From contig NZ_JACHXR010000003.1 in assembly GCF_014192275.1 (NCBI RefSeq), forward strand, positions 1-64,000: 64,000 bases of DNA, given 5' to 3'. A program made the position numbers and the translations under genes. Below, piece after piece: positions 1 through 8,761 of this stretch (position 1 is the first letter of the stretch; each line of letters starts with the position of its first letter). A model generated the notes under the pieces. That model did not search any database and had not been told where the DNA came from. It saw only the letters and a list, made by a program, of their open reading frames with translations. This stretch comes from Halomonas stenophila. Lineage in GTDB: Bacteria > Pseudomonadota > Gammaproteobacteria > Pseudomonadales > Halomonadaceae.

Positions 1-414
<414 letters not shown>

Positions 415-430
415 GCCGTCGGGCCGCGCC

Positions 431-820
431 TCAGCGGGCCGGGCGCCCGGCCCGCTGCCCCCACCAGGCGGCGGCGAGCCATAGCGGCACGCTGCCCAGA
501 CCATAGACCAGGGCCAGCCAGGGGCGCGAGGCCTCCAGCAGATAGAGCGTCTCGAGCCCGAACAGCGAGAAGGTGGTGAAGCCGCCGCAGAAGCCGGCGA
601 CCAGGAAGGGCTGCCAGCGGGCGGCGCGCCCGGTGATGCGATGGGAGGCCCGGGCGACGAAGGCGGCGATCAGCCAGGAACCGACCAGGTTGACGGCCAG
701 GGTGCCCCACAGGAAGGCACTGCCGAGCCACTGCAGCACGCCCAGCGAGACCAGGTAGCGCAGCACCGCGCCCAGGCCACTGCCCACCCCCACCGCCAGA
801 TAGCCCTGCCAGCTCGTCAT
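431..820 (-). CDS. crcB: Fluoride ion channel CrcB/FluC, second gene of the pair
   Basis: A 129-residue protein with four predicted membrane helices, the usual Fluc/CrcB size. It would export toxic fluoride through the inner membrane. Family marks are the WGTLAVNLVGS segment in helix 2 and GGFTTFSLF, the phenylalanine-box region of helix 3. The ATG at 820 overlaps the stop of the preceding crcB copy as ATGA, so the two are translationally coupled. Fluc channels are antiparallel dimers. Two different adjacent genes suggest a heterodimer, although two independent homodimers cannot be excluded. Confidence 0.93.
   Translation of the reverse strand: MTSWQGYLAVGVGSGLGAVLRYLVSLGVLQWLGSAFLWGTLAVNLVGSWLIAAFVARASHRITGRAARWQPFLVAGFCGGFTTFSLFGLETLYLLEASRPWLALVYGLGSVPLWLAAAWWGQRAGRPAR
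433..456. terminator. Perfect 24-nt palindrome just after pgi
   Basis: AGCGGGCCGGGC is followed directly by its reverse complement, so RNA from either strand can form a strong GC hairpin of about 10 bp. It starts 19 nt after the pgi stop and lies in the last codons of the downstream crcB gene. There is no U tract, so it may be an intrinsic-like or Rho-assisted 3' end rather than a classical terminator. Confidence 0.45.
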
Positions 821-1197
821 GCACCGCCTCCGGCCAGCCACCAGCCCGCGGCCGCGGCGATCACCCCCAGCCCCAGGGTGGCCAGGCCATTGGCCAGGGC
901 CGCCGCTGTGCGGCCTGCCTGCCACAGGCCGAGGGTCTGCAGGCTGAAGGAGGACACGGTAGTGAAGCCTCCCAGGCCCCCGACCGCCAGGCCCAGCCAG
1001 GCCGGCGAATCGCCGGGGGGCCAGCCGAGGCGCGCGGCCAGCGCGCCGAGGGCCAGGGTCCCGCTCAGGTTGACCATCAGGGTGCCCCAGGGAAAGGCCC
1101 GCCCCAGCCATCGCGCGGTCAGCTCGGTCACGGCCAGGCGCGCCATGCCGCCCAGCGCCCCGCCCACCGCCACCAGTCCCAGGCTTGCCAGCCCCAT
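817..1197 (-). CDS. crcB: Fluoride ion channel CrcB/FluC, first gene of the pair
   Basis: A 126-residue, four-helix CrcB-family protein with WGTLMVNLSGT and GGFTTVSSF, the motifs that line the fluoride pores. The ATG at 1197 follows an AGGGAGG ribosome-binding site. Longer in-frame extensions upstream would read through the leader terminator and are unlikely. It overlaps the second crcB gene by 4 bp. The two proteins share motifs but are clearly diverged, as expected for paired Fluc subunits of opposite topology (inference). The minus-strand leader carries an intrinsic terminator, so expression is probably conditional. Confidence 0.93.
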   Translation of the reverse strand: MGLASLGLVAVGGALGGMARLAVTELTARWLGRAFPWGTLMVNLSGTLALGALAARLGWPPGDSPAWLGLAVGGLGGFTTVSSFSLQTLGLWQAGRTAAALANGLATLGLGVIAAAAGWWLAGGGA

Positions 1198-1253
1198 GTG
1201 TCTGCCTCCCTGACGCCTTCGCGTCGATGCTAGCCGAGCCGGGTGCCGGCCAC

Positions 1254-1281
1254 AAAAAACGCCACCCGGGACCGGGTGGCG
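1254..1281 (-). terminator. Intrinsic terminator inside the crcB leader (possible attenuator)
   Basis: Read on the minus strand, a stem of about 9 bp (CGCCACCCG with CGGGTGGCG, 4-nt loop) is followed directly by six T residues, a textbook Rho-independent terminator. It lies 57 bp upstream of the first crcB ATG and points toward it. No minus-strand gene lies upstream that it could serve, because the next gene (1475) is on the plus strand. It therefore either attenuates crcB or ends a short RNA. Confidence 0.8.
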
Positions 1282-1346
1282 AGCGTTCATGCTTGCCTTG
1301 CAGGGGTATAGGAGGCATTCAGGCAATGCCTGCCAGAAAATATGAC
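1282..1346 (-). promoter_or_regulatory. Structured leader upstream of crcB; fluoride-riboswitch consensus not seen
   Basis: On the minus strand the transcript before the terminator can form TTGCCT...AGGCAA and the competing palindrome CAGGCATTGCCTG, so alternative pairings exist. A weak promoter lies just upstream: TTGTAC, 17 bp, TCATAT, near 1338-1366. A ligand-controlled terminator fits crcB, which is often under a fluoride riboswitch, but the characteristic AACC and GCTGATG blocks of the crcB motif are not obvious. Function is inferred from position only. Confidence 0.4.
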
Positions 1347-1474
1347 ACAATATCCCGATCATGTACAATTCTCGTACACTACCCTGAAGACTCATCGAGG
1401 CCCGACACCTCCGGCCATGGTAGCCTGACGACGACATCCTCGCCCTATCCACGCCCAGACACGGAGGCCCAAGC

Positions 1475-3772
1475 GTGCGCACCAGACGACTCCTCTCCCT
1501 GGCCAGCGGCTGGCTGCTGGCCATCCTGATGCTGGCCCCCCTCCCGGCCATGGCCCAAGCGACCGACGGGGGAGGCCAGGCCCCGGCCAATGCCACCCTG
1601 GCCAATCTCCTCGAGAATCCCGAGACGCGCCAGCAGCTGATCGACCAGCTGCGCGGGGCGGCCAGCGAGTCGGGTGCCGAGGCCGCCGCGAGCGAGGCGG
1701 CGTCGCCGTCGCTGCCCCGCCAGCTGGCCGAGACCACCAGCCGCATCGTCGGCGAGCTGGGCAGCCAGCTCGGCCAGGTCCTCGATGCCGTGAGCGGCCT
1801 GCTCGCGGCCTCCCCGAGCACCTTCGACCTGCCCGCCTTCACCAGCGCGGCCATCAACCTCGGGCTGGTGATCCTCGCCACGGTCGTGCTGTTCATCGCC
1901 GTTCGCCGCCTGGCCCGGCCCCTGTTCACCCGCCTCAGCCAGTGGTCGCTGACCGGCAAGGGCCTCCAGCCGCTGCTGCGCCTGGTGCTCAGCGTGGGCG
2001 TGGCGGTACTGATCGATGCCCTGGTGGTCGCGCTGGCCTATGTCGGCGGCAACCTGGTCGCCACCTTCGCGGTGGGCGAGAGCGGTGAGCTGTCGACCCG
2101 CGCCTCGCTGTTCCTCAACGCCTTCCTGGTGATCGAGCTGCTCAAGGCCGCGGTGCGCATGCTCTTCGCCTCCCGCTACGAGGGCCTGCGCCTGCTGCCC
2201 ATCGCCGCCGCCTACGCCGCCTACTGGAACCGCTGGATCGCACGCCTGATCGGGCTGGCCGGCTATGGCCTGATGGTGGTGGTGCCGCTGGTCAACGCCT
2301 ACCTGTCGCCGGCCCTCGGCGAGGGGATCGGCACCCTGATCATGATCGGCGCCTATGTCTACGCCGTGGTCGTGGTGCTCAAGAACCGCAAGCGGCTGCG
2401 CGACGCCCTGAACCGCAAGGCTGGCCAGACCACCATGGCCGCCAGCCGGATATCGCTGCAGCTGTTCGCCCGGACCTGGCACCTCTTCGCCCTGGCCTAC
2501 TTCACCATGGTGCTGGTGCTGACCCTGACCCGTCCCGAGGACGCCCTGCCCTTCGTGCTGCTGGCCACCCTGCAGACCCTGGTCACGGTCCTGGTGGGCA
2601 TGCTGGTGTCCTCCCTGCTCACCCAGACCATCGGCCGGCGCATCCGCCTGGGTGACGACCTGCGCCGCAAGTTGCCGATGCTCGAGGCGCGCCTCAACCG
2701 CTACGTGCCCACCGCCCTGCGAGTGATACGCGCGGTGATCCTGATCGCCGTGGTGATGGTGGTGCTGAGCGCCTGGGGCGCCTTCGACCTGGCCGGCTGG
2801 TATGCCTCCGAGGCGGGACGTGGCCTGGTCGGCAAGCTGCTCAGCGTGTTCGTGATCCTGGTGGTGGCCGCCGCCGTCTGGCTGGGACTGGCCAGCCTGA
2901 TCGAGCACAAGCTCAACCCCGAGACCGGCGGCGGCGTGCCCTCGGCCCGGGCCCAGACGCTGCTGTCGCTGTTCCGCAATGCCCTGGCCATCGCCCTGAT
3001 CACCCTGACGGCGATGATCGTGCTCGCCGAGATCGGCATCAACATCGGCCCGCTGATCGCCGGTGCCGGGGTGCTGGGCCTGGCCATCGGCTTCGGTGCC
3101 CAGAAGCTGGTGCAGGACATCATCACCGGGGTCTTCATCCAGGTGGAGAACGCCATGAACACCGGCGACGTGATCACCGTGGGGGGCATCACCGGGGTGG
3201 CCGAGAAGCTCAGCATCCGCTCGGTGGGCATCCGCGACCTCAGCGGCACCTACCACATCGTGCCCTTCTCCAGCGTCGACACCGTCTCCAACTACATGCG
3301 CGACTTCGCCTACCACGTCGGGGAGTACGGCATCGCCTATCGCGAGAACATCGACGAGGCGATCCAGGCGCTGCAGGAGGCCTTCGAGGCGCTCCGCGAG
3401 GACGAGGAGCACAAGGGCAAGCTGCTCGAGCCGCTGGAGGTCGCCGGCGTGATCGCGCTGGCCGACAGCTCCGTGAACATCCGCGTGCGCATCAAGACCA
3501 CGCCGGGGGACCAGTGGGCCGTGGGCCGCGCCTACAACCGCCTGGTCAAGCTGCACCTCGACGCGGCCGGCATCGAGATCCCCTTCCCCCATACCACCCT
3601 CTACTTCGGCGAGGACAAGGACGGCGGCGCCCCGCCGGCCAACGTGCGGGTCATCCGCCAGCAGGCGCGCGAAGTCGCCGCCGCCTCGGCCGACGAGGAT
3701 CCCGCGGTGGCCACCGACACCCAGGCCCCCCAGGAGGTCCACAACCAGGAAGACTACGACGGCGAGACGTAA
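1475..3772 (+). CDS. Mechanosensitive channel of the MscS superfamily, YbiO-like
   Basis: A 765-residue inner-membrane channel that would release solutes on hypo-osmotic shock. A signal peptide (about residues 1-28, ending PAMAQA) leads into a periplasmic Gln/Ala-rich segment, then about ten hydrophobic segments between residues 125 and 540. The MscS pore and beta domain follow from about 510: GAGVLGLAIGFGAQKLVQD is the Gly/Ala-packed TM3 pore helix, then the DVITVGGITGVAEKLSIR beta fold. Length and layout resemble E. coli YbiO (about 740 aa) rather than small MscS or the much longer MscK. Such a channel is expected in a halophile that accumulates ectoine. The 277 bp before it hold the divergent crcB leader. 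Confidence 0.85.
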   Translation: MRTRRLLSLASGWLLAILMLAPLPAMAQATDGGGQAPANATLANLLENPETRQQLIDQLRGAASESGAEAAASEAASPSLPRQLAETTSRIVGELGSQLGQVLDAVSGLLAASPSTFDLPAFTSAAINLGLVILATVVLFIAVRRLARPLFTRLSQWSLTGKGLQPLLRLVLSVGVAVLIDALVVALAYVGGNLVATFAVGESGELSTRASLFLNAFLVIELLKAAVRMLFASRYEGLRLLPIAAAYAAYWNRWIARLIGLAGYGLMVVVPLVNAYLSPALGEGIGTLIMIGAYVYAVVVVLKNRKRLRDALNRKAGQTTMAASRISLQLFARTWHLFALAYFTMVLVLTLTRPEDALPFVLLATLQTLVTVLVGMLVSSLLTQTIGRRIRLGDDLRRKLPMLEARLNRYVPTALRVIRAVILIAVVMVVLSAWGAFDLAGWYASEAGRGLVGKLLSVFVILVVAAAVWLGLASLIEHKLNPETGGGVPSARAQTLLSLFRNALAIALITLTAMIVLAEIGINIGPLIAGAGVLGLAIGFGAQKLVQDIITGVFIQVENAMNTGDVITVGGITGVAEKLSIRSVGIRDLSGTYHIVPFSSVDTVSNYMRDFAYHVGEYGIAYRENIDEAIQALQEAFEALREDEEHKGKLLEPLEVAGVIALADSSVNIRVRIKTTPGDQWAVGRAYNRLVKLHLDAAGIEIPFPHTTLYFGEDKDGGAPPANVRVIRQQAREVAAASADEDPAVATDTQAPQEVHNQEDYDGET

Positions 3773-3790
3773 CCACCGTCACCCACGCCA

Positions 3791-3828
3791 ATGCAAGAGG
3801 GGCTGCCATTCGGCAGCCCCTCTTGCAT
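3791..3828. terminator. Bidirectional hairpin between ybiO-like gene and hemY
   Basis: A perfect 17-bp inverted repeat with the 4-nt loop ATTC lies between two converging genes, starting 19 nt after the channel stop and 24 nt from the hemY stop. No T run follows on either strand, but stem strength and position make it a likely shared 3' end. Confidence 0.7.
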
Positions 3829-3851
3829 GCTGGGTCGGGCGCGGGCGACGC

Positions 3852-5105
3852 TCAGGACGCCGCCTGGGCCGTCTTCGCCGGCGTGTCCTCCGGCTCGGTG
3901 GGCTGGGGCAGCGAGGGCAGCGACCGGTCAAGCAGCTCGACGCTCTGCCGGTAGTACAGCTGGCTCTTGTTGTGCTCGCCCAGGTTGGCATAGAGCCGGG
4001 CCAGCTCGGCGCAGACCACGCCGCTGGGCCGCTGGCGCTGGCTGGCCTCGAAGTATTCCTGGGCCTTGCCCCAGTAGGCGTTGCGCAGCGAGAGCCGGCC
4101 CAGGGTGAGCAGCAGATCCGGGTCGTTGGGCCGCTCCTGCAGCCACTTCTCGGCCACCACCAGCTGGCGCGCCGCCTCCACTTCGAGCAGCCCGTAGCGC
4201 TGCACCAGGCGGCTGTCCCAGTGCTCCTTGAGGGAGTGACGCAGCAGCCGCTCGGCGATGCCCTGCTCGTTGCCGCGCACCAGGGCCTCGGCATAGAGCA
4301 CGATCAGGTCGACGTTGCCGCGCAGGTGGTCGGGCATGTCGGCCCAGAGGTTGCGCACCCGCTCGATGTCACCGGGCTGGCGGGCCTCCTGGGAGATCAG
4401 CTCGCGATAGGCGCGCTGCTCGAGCTGCTCGCGCTCCTCCCGGGAGATCAGGTGCTGCGCGCCGAGGCGCGGCATCAGCCGGCGCAGGCCGTCCCAGTCG
4501 CTGAGGCTGATATAGGCCTGCTTGAGCTGCTTGAGCACCTGCGGGTGGTTGGGCAGGTGGCGATCGAGGCGGGTGAGGATCGCCAGGGCCTCCTCGTACT
4601 GCTGGCGGTCCAGCATCAGTTGGGCCTGCATCAGGCCCACCGCGGTGTCGGCCCCCTCGGTGCTGAGGTGGGCGCGCTTGAGCAGGGTGTCGGCCTGCTC
4701 GTAGCGCCCCTGGTAGTGGGCCGCCAGGGCGGCGGAGAGGTAGTTGACCAGCGGCGTGCTGGAGTCGTCGGCGGCCTTGACCAGGGCCTTCTCGGCGCGC
4801 TTCCAGCGTCCCTCGGCCAGCGCCACCAGGCCGCGCACGGTGCGCCGCATGGCGGTGCGGTTGCGCGAGCGGCTGTTCCACACCTTGAAGCGGGTCACCG
4901 GGCGCGAGAGGCGCATCAGCAGCCGCAGGCCGAAATGCACCACCACCAGGGCCGCCAGCAGCAGCACCAGGCCGAACCAGAAGGAGGTCTGGACCGAGGT
5001 ATCGCCCACCCGGACCAGCCAGTAGCCGGGCACCGACATCATCAGCTGGCCGAACAGGGCCCCGATCGCGAGGCCGAGGACCACGAGCAGGATCAGCTTT
5101 CTCAT
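3852..5105 (-). CDS. hemY: HemY, membrane-anchored TPR protein of the haem operon
   Basis: A 417-residue inner-membrane protein with two N-terminal membrane helices (about residues 5-25 and 40-62) and a cytoplasmic tail of tetratricopeptide-like helices, including NDPDLLLTLGRLSLRN near residue 329. It belongs to the proteobacterial HemY_N family, whose exact role in haem synthesis is unsettled; it is unrelated to the Bacillus protoporphyrinogen oxidase also named HemY. The start overlaps the hemX stop by 4 bp, so translation is coupled. It is the last gene of hemCDXY and ends at the shared hairpin. Confidence 0.93.
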   Translation of the reverse strand: MRKLILLVVLGLAIGALFGQLMMSVPGYWLVRVGDTSVQTSFWFGLVLLLAALVVVHFGLRLLMRLSRPVTRFKVWNSRSRNRTAMRRTVRGLVALAEGRWKRAEKALVKAADDSSTPLVNYLSAALAAHYQGRYEQADTLLKRAHLSTEGADTAVGLMQAQLMLDRQQYEEALAILTRLDRHLPNHPQVLKQLKQAYISLSDWDGLRRLMPRLGAQHLISREEREQLEQRAYRELISQEARQPGDIERVRNLWADMPDHLRGNVDLIVLYAEALVRGNEQGIAERLLRHSLKEHWDSRLVQRYGLLEVEAARQLVVAEKWLQERPNDPDLLLTLGRLSLRNAYWGKAQEYFEASQRQRPSGVVCAELARLYANLGEHNKSQLYYRQSVELLDRSLPSLPQPTEPEDTPAKTAQAAS

Positions 5106-6760
5106 GCCTCATCTCCCTGGCCGCCGTTGCCGGCCTCGAAGCGGTGCTCGATGAAGCTCGCCAGCGCCTGCTGGGAGCCGCTGATGTCCGGCAGTTCCGG
5201 GCGGATGGCGCGGCCCTTGAGCTCCTCGAGGCGCGACAGCACCGCCTGGACGCCGCTGTCGCCGGTGTCGTAGTAGCCCTGGATCAGGGTCAGGGCCTTG
5301 TCGAGGCTGGCCTCATAGAGCGGCGGCTCCTCCTTGAGCAGCGCCAGCTGGGCCTGCTCCAGGACCAGGCGCACGCTCTGGCGCAGGTAGGACTCCTGCT
5401 CCGGCGAGATCAGCGCCTCGAGCGCCTCGTCGTGCTGGCGGACCGTGACCAGGTCCTTGAGTTCGCCGCCGAAGCGCGCCAACTGCGACTGCCAGCCGCC
5501 GGAGGGCGCCTCCTCGATGGTCGAGTCGGCGGCGATCTCCTCAATGTCCTGGGCCAGCGGGCGACCGGCGATCTGCTCCTGCTGGGCGTTCAGCGCCAGG
5601 TAGAGGCCGGTGCGGTCGACGCGGGGCACGGATTCCAGCGCGGCCAGCTCGGAGGCGATCTCGCGGCGCACCGGCATCAGCGCCGGGTTGTCGGCCTCGC
5701 GCAGCCGCTCGTCGGCGGTGCGCAGCAGGGCGGCGGCCCCCTGGACGTCGCGTTCCAGCTGCAGGCGCTGGTTGGCCAGGCGCAGCAGGTAGGCGGCCTC
5801 GGCGTGCAGCCAGTCGCGCTCGTCGGTCTGCTGCTCGCTGGACAGCTCCTGGAGCACCTTGTCCAGGGTCTGGTCGACGTCCTGGCGATAGTCGGAGAAG
5901 TCGCTGCGCAGCGTGCTCACGGCCTCGTCCAGGGCGGCATTGCGCTGCTGCTCGCCACTCTCCAGGCGCCCCGCGAGGTCGTCCAGCGCCGACTGGCTGG
6001 CCACCTGGGCCGGCAGGGCGGCCAGGCGCTGTTGCTGGGTATCCAGCTTCTGCCAGACTTGCCAGCCGAACAGCGCGCCGCCCGCGCCCAGCAGGACCAC
6101 CAGGCCCAGGGCGACTGCCCCGGTCTTGCCGCCCTTGCCGGAGCCGCCCTGGCCGCCGCCCGGAGTCCCGGTGGCGCCCTGGCCGGCGGACGCCGGCTGG
6201 CCCTTGGCGTCGCCGCCCGACGCCTTGCCGCCCGACGCCTTGCCGGACGAGGCCTTGGCGGTGGAGGCGGAGGAGGAAGCGGCGCTCTTGGCGGTATCGC
6301 GCTTGGTGGCGGCGCTATCGGAGGCCTTGCCGGACGTGCTCCGGGTCTCGGCGGCGGCGGTGCCGGCGGCCGTGGCGGAGGACGCCGAGGCATCGGTCGC
6401 CTTGCCGGCCTCGCCCTTGGCGGAGCTCTCCTTGATGGCATCGCCCTTGGCGGGGTCGGCCTTGGCCGCCGCGGCCGGCTGGCCCGTCTCGGCGGGCTCG
6501 CCGCCGGCCGCGGCCCTGCCCGGGGTGGCCTGGGCCTGGGTCGTGGACGTCGTCGAGGAGGGCTTGGCGTCGGCCTTCGCCTCGGCGGCTTGGCTCGCCG
6601 ACGAGGCGCTGCCCTTGCCGCGACGCCGCGAGCGGCGCGACGATGAGCCGCCGCCCTTGCCGGCCTCGGCGCCCGCTCCCGTCGTCGCCGAGCCGGCGCC
6701 GCCCTGGGCGTCGCCGGACGGCGTCTGCTGTTCGTCCTGATCGTGTCGTTGCTTGCTCAT
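5102..6760 (-). CDS. hemX: HemX, uroporphyrinogen-III C-methyltransferase-like membrane protein
   Basis: A 552-residue HemX-family protein. Residues 1 to about 205 are a charged, Ala/Ser/Gly/Lys-rich low-complexity region with repeated SGKAS-type motifs. One membrane helix follows (about 212-232), then a coiled-coil-rich periplasmic domain. Despite its family name it lacks the SAM-binding core of true methyltransferases, so enzymatic activity is doubtful. E. coli HemX is only about 390 residues, and the extra length is nearly all in the disordered N-terminus. It sits 6 bp after hemD and overlaps hemY, so it belongs to the haem operon. Confidence 0.9.
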   Translation of the reverse strand: MSKQRHDQDEQQTPSGDAQGGAGSATTGAGAEAGKGGGSSSRRSRRRGKGSASSASQAAEAKADAKPSSTTSTTQAQATPGRAAAGGEPAETGQPAAAAKADPAKGDAIKESSAKGEAGKATDASASSATAAGTAAAETRSTSGKASDSAATKRDTAKSAASSSASTAKASSGKASGGKASGGDAKGQPASAGQGATGTPGGGQGGSGKGGKTGAVALGLVVLLGAGGALFGWQVWQKLDTQQQRLAALPAQVASQSALDDLAGRLESGEQQRNAALDEAVSTLRSDFSDYRQDVDQTLDKVLQELSSEQQTDERDWLHAEAAYLLRLANQRLQLERDVQGAAALLRTADERLREADNPALMPVRREIASELAALESVPRVDRTGLYLALNAQQEQIAGRPLAQDIEEIAADSTIEEAPSGGWQSQLARFGGELKDLVTVRQHDEALEALISPEQESYLRQSVRLVLEQAQLALLKEEPPLYEASLDKALTLIQGYYDTGDSGVQAVLSRLEELKGRAIRPELPDISGSQQALASFIEHRFEAGNGGQGDEA

Positions 6761-6766
6761 GTGTCG

Positions 6767-7558
6767 CTAGCCCTTTTCGAGATCGTCATGATCGACATCG
6801 GCCCTCTCCGGGTCCCTGGCCCTGGCCACGGCGGCCGCCAACGCGTCGGGCGTGGCGCCCGACGCCACGACGGGAAGACGAAACCCCAGTGTGCCGGCCA
6901 GTGTCGCCAACCGGGTACTGGACACGATTAGCGGTTGGTTCAAGGCGGCCTGTGAGCACCATCTTGCCAGATGTTCGAGGATTTCTCCGCTACTCACCAC
7001 CAACGCCTGATAGTCGCCGCCCGCCAGCCGACGCCGCAAGGTCGGCGAGGGCTCGAGCAGGCGACGCCGGTAGACCGCCAGGCGCGTCAGGCGGGCGCCT
7101 CGGGCGGCGAGGGTCTCGGCCATCAGGGCGCGCCCCCCTTCGCCGGCCACCAGCAGGAGGCGCTGCCCGGCGAGCCGCTGCAGCGAGCCGAGCGCGAGCA
7201 GCGCCTCGCTGGTGTCCTCGCCGCCGGCCGGCGGCAGGTGCACCCGCACGCCCAGCAGGCGATGCAGGCTGGCGGCCGTGGCGGCGCCCACGGCATAGTA
7301 GTCGATGCCCACGGGAAGCTGTGGCCAGTAGCGGTCCAGCGCCTCGGCGAGACACTCGGCGGCGAAGGGACTCACCACCACCACCCGCCGGAACTGGTCG
7401 AAGTCCAGCCAGGCGGCACGCTGTTGCGGGGTCTCGGGCAGCGGCTCGAGGGCCATGGCCTCGCCCCGCTCGACCGCAAAGCCCGCCTCGGCGATGGCCT
7501 CGGCCAGCGCCGCGGCCCTCGGCCCGGGACGGCAGATCAGTACCGGCGGGGTCGCCAT
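6767..7558 (-). CDS. hemD: Uroporphyrinogen-III synthase
   Basis: A 263-residue cytoplasmic enzyme that closes and inverts ring D of hydroxymethylbilane to give uroporphyrinogen III, the branch point of haem, sirohaem and cobalamin. The family pattern is seen in FRRVVVVSPFAAECLAEAL near residue 56 and QALVVSSGEILEHL near residue 182. Sequence conservation in this family is low, so the call also rests on the operon. Start chosen at 7558, whose ATG shares one base with the hemC stop (TGATG). Longer upstream extensions would run inside hemC. Confidence 0.92.
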   Translation of the reverse strand: MATPPVLICRPGPRAAALAEAIAEAGFAVERGEAMALEPLPETPQQRAAWLDFDQFRRVVVVSPFAAECLAEALDRYWPQLPVGIDYYAVGAATAASLHRLLGVRVHLPPAGGEDTSEALLALGSLQRLAGQRLLLVAGEGGRALMAETLAARGARLTRLAVYRRRLLEPSPTLRRRLAGGDYQALVVSSGEILEHLARWCSQAALNQPLIVSSTRLATLAGTLGFRLPVVASGATPDALAAAVARARDPERADVDHDDLEKG

Positions 7559-8499
7559 CAGCCGGCGCCGTAGACCTCGGCGAGGATCTCGCCGGCGCCC
7601 ATGTCCAGCAGTTCCTCCGCCACGCGGATGCCCAGCGCCTCGGGCTCGTGGATGGAGCCGCGGCCCTCGGCGCGCAGCACCTCGGTGCCCTCCGGGTTGC
7701 CCACCAGGGCGCGCAGCCACAGGGTCTCGCCATCGTCCTCGAACACCGCATGGCCGGCGATGGGCACCTGGCAGCCGCCCTCGAGGCGGGTGTTCATGGC
7801 CCGCTCGGCGCGGACCCGGGTCGCGGTGGCCGGGTCATCCAGCGGCGCCAGCAGCGAGATCAGCTCGGCATCATGCATGCGGCACTCGATGCCCAGGGCG
7901 CCCTGGCCGCAGGCCGGCAGACAGACCTCCGGCGGCAGCTCCATGGTGATGCGTGCCTCGAGGCCCAGTCGCTTGAGGCCCGAGGTGGCCAGCAGGATGG
8001 CGTCGTACTCGCCGGCATCGAGCTTGCCCAGCCGGGTCTGGACGTTGCCACGCAGGTTGAGCACCTGGAGGTCGGGGCGCGCCTCGCGCATCTGCAGGCC
8101 GCGACGCAGGCTGGACGTGCCGATGCGCGCGCCCTCGGGCAGCGCGTCCAGGGAGGCGTAGTGGTTGGAGACGAAGGCGTCGGTGGGCTCGGCCCCCTCG
8201 AGGATCACCGACAGGCCGAGGCTCTCGGGGAAATGCATGGGCACATCCTTCATGGAGTGCACGGCGATGTCGGCACGGCCGTCGAGCATCGCTTCCTCGA
8301 GCTCCTTGACGAACAGCCCCTTGCCGCCGACCTTGGCCAGCGGCGTGTCGAGGATCTTGTCGCCCCGGGTGGCCATCGCCACCAGTTCGACCTTGAGCCC
8401 CGGATGAGTCGCCATCAGGCGGTCGCGGACATATTCGGCCTGCCACATGGCCAGTTGACTCTTGCGCGTGGCGATACGCAGCGTTTCGATGGCTTGCAC
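7558..8499 (-). CDS. hemC: Porphobilinogen deaminase (hydroxymethylbilane synthase)
   Basis: A 313-residue cytoplasmic enzyme that polymerises four porphobilinogens into hydroxymethylbilane. Visible marks are [15 protein letters not shown] at the N-terminus, [15 protein letters not shown] in the middle and [13 protein letters not shown], whose Cys at about 243 carries the dipyrromethane cofactor. I chose the GTG at 8499 because GGGGAG lies 6 nt upstream and the protein then has the usual length. An ATG at 8580 would add 27 atypical residues. It is first in hemC-hemD-hemX-hemY and divergent from argH. Confidence 0.95.
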   Translation of the reverse strand: MQAIETLRIATRKSQLAMWQAEYVRDRLMATHPGLKVELVAMATRGDKILDTPLAKVGGKGLFVKELEEAMLDGRADIAVHSMKDVPMHFPESLGLSVILEGAEPTDAFVSNHYASLDALPEGARIGTSSLRRGLQMREARPDLQVLNLRGNVQTRLGKLDAGEYDAILLATSGLKRLGLEARITMELPPEVCLPACGQGALGIECRMHDAELISLLAPLDDPATATRVRAERAMNTRLEGGCQVPIAGHAVFEDDGETLWLRALVGNPEGTEVLRAEGRGSIHEPEALGIRVAEELLDMGAGEILAEVYGAG

Positions 8500-8761
8500 G
8501 TGGTTCTCCCCGTCCCGGTTCGCTTGCACTCGGCGCCCCTTGCGCCGGCGCCCGGTGATGTCTTGGTTTGCTGCCATCATAAAGGACCCGGGAGGCCAGG
8601 AAAAATCGTCACGTCCCGGCCCTCTCGCCGCCCGGGGCCCCTCGCCTGGCCCGTGGACTCTGGTACACTTTCCCGCATGTCAAGCCAGCGCGGCCTCGCC
8701 GAGCTGCGGCGGCACACCGCCGGCCCTCACCCACCGACCAGCCATGCAGGATGTCAGCCCG

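Noticed and set aside
1282-1346. A canonical fluoride riboswitch in the crcB leader
   Set aside because: The conserved crcB-motif blocks were looked for by eye and not found, so only the terminator and the leader structure are reported.
1445-3742. A 765-codon open frame on the minus strand opposite the mechanosensitive channel gene
   Set aside because: It mirrors the GC-rich coding strand, has a His/Gln/Gly-rich composition seen in every antisense shadow of this window, and shows no family motif; the plus-strand protein is clearly real.
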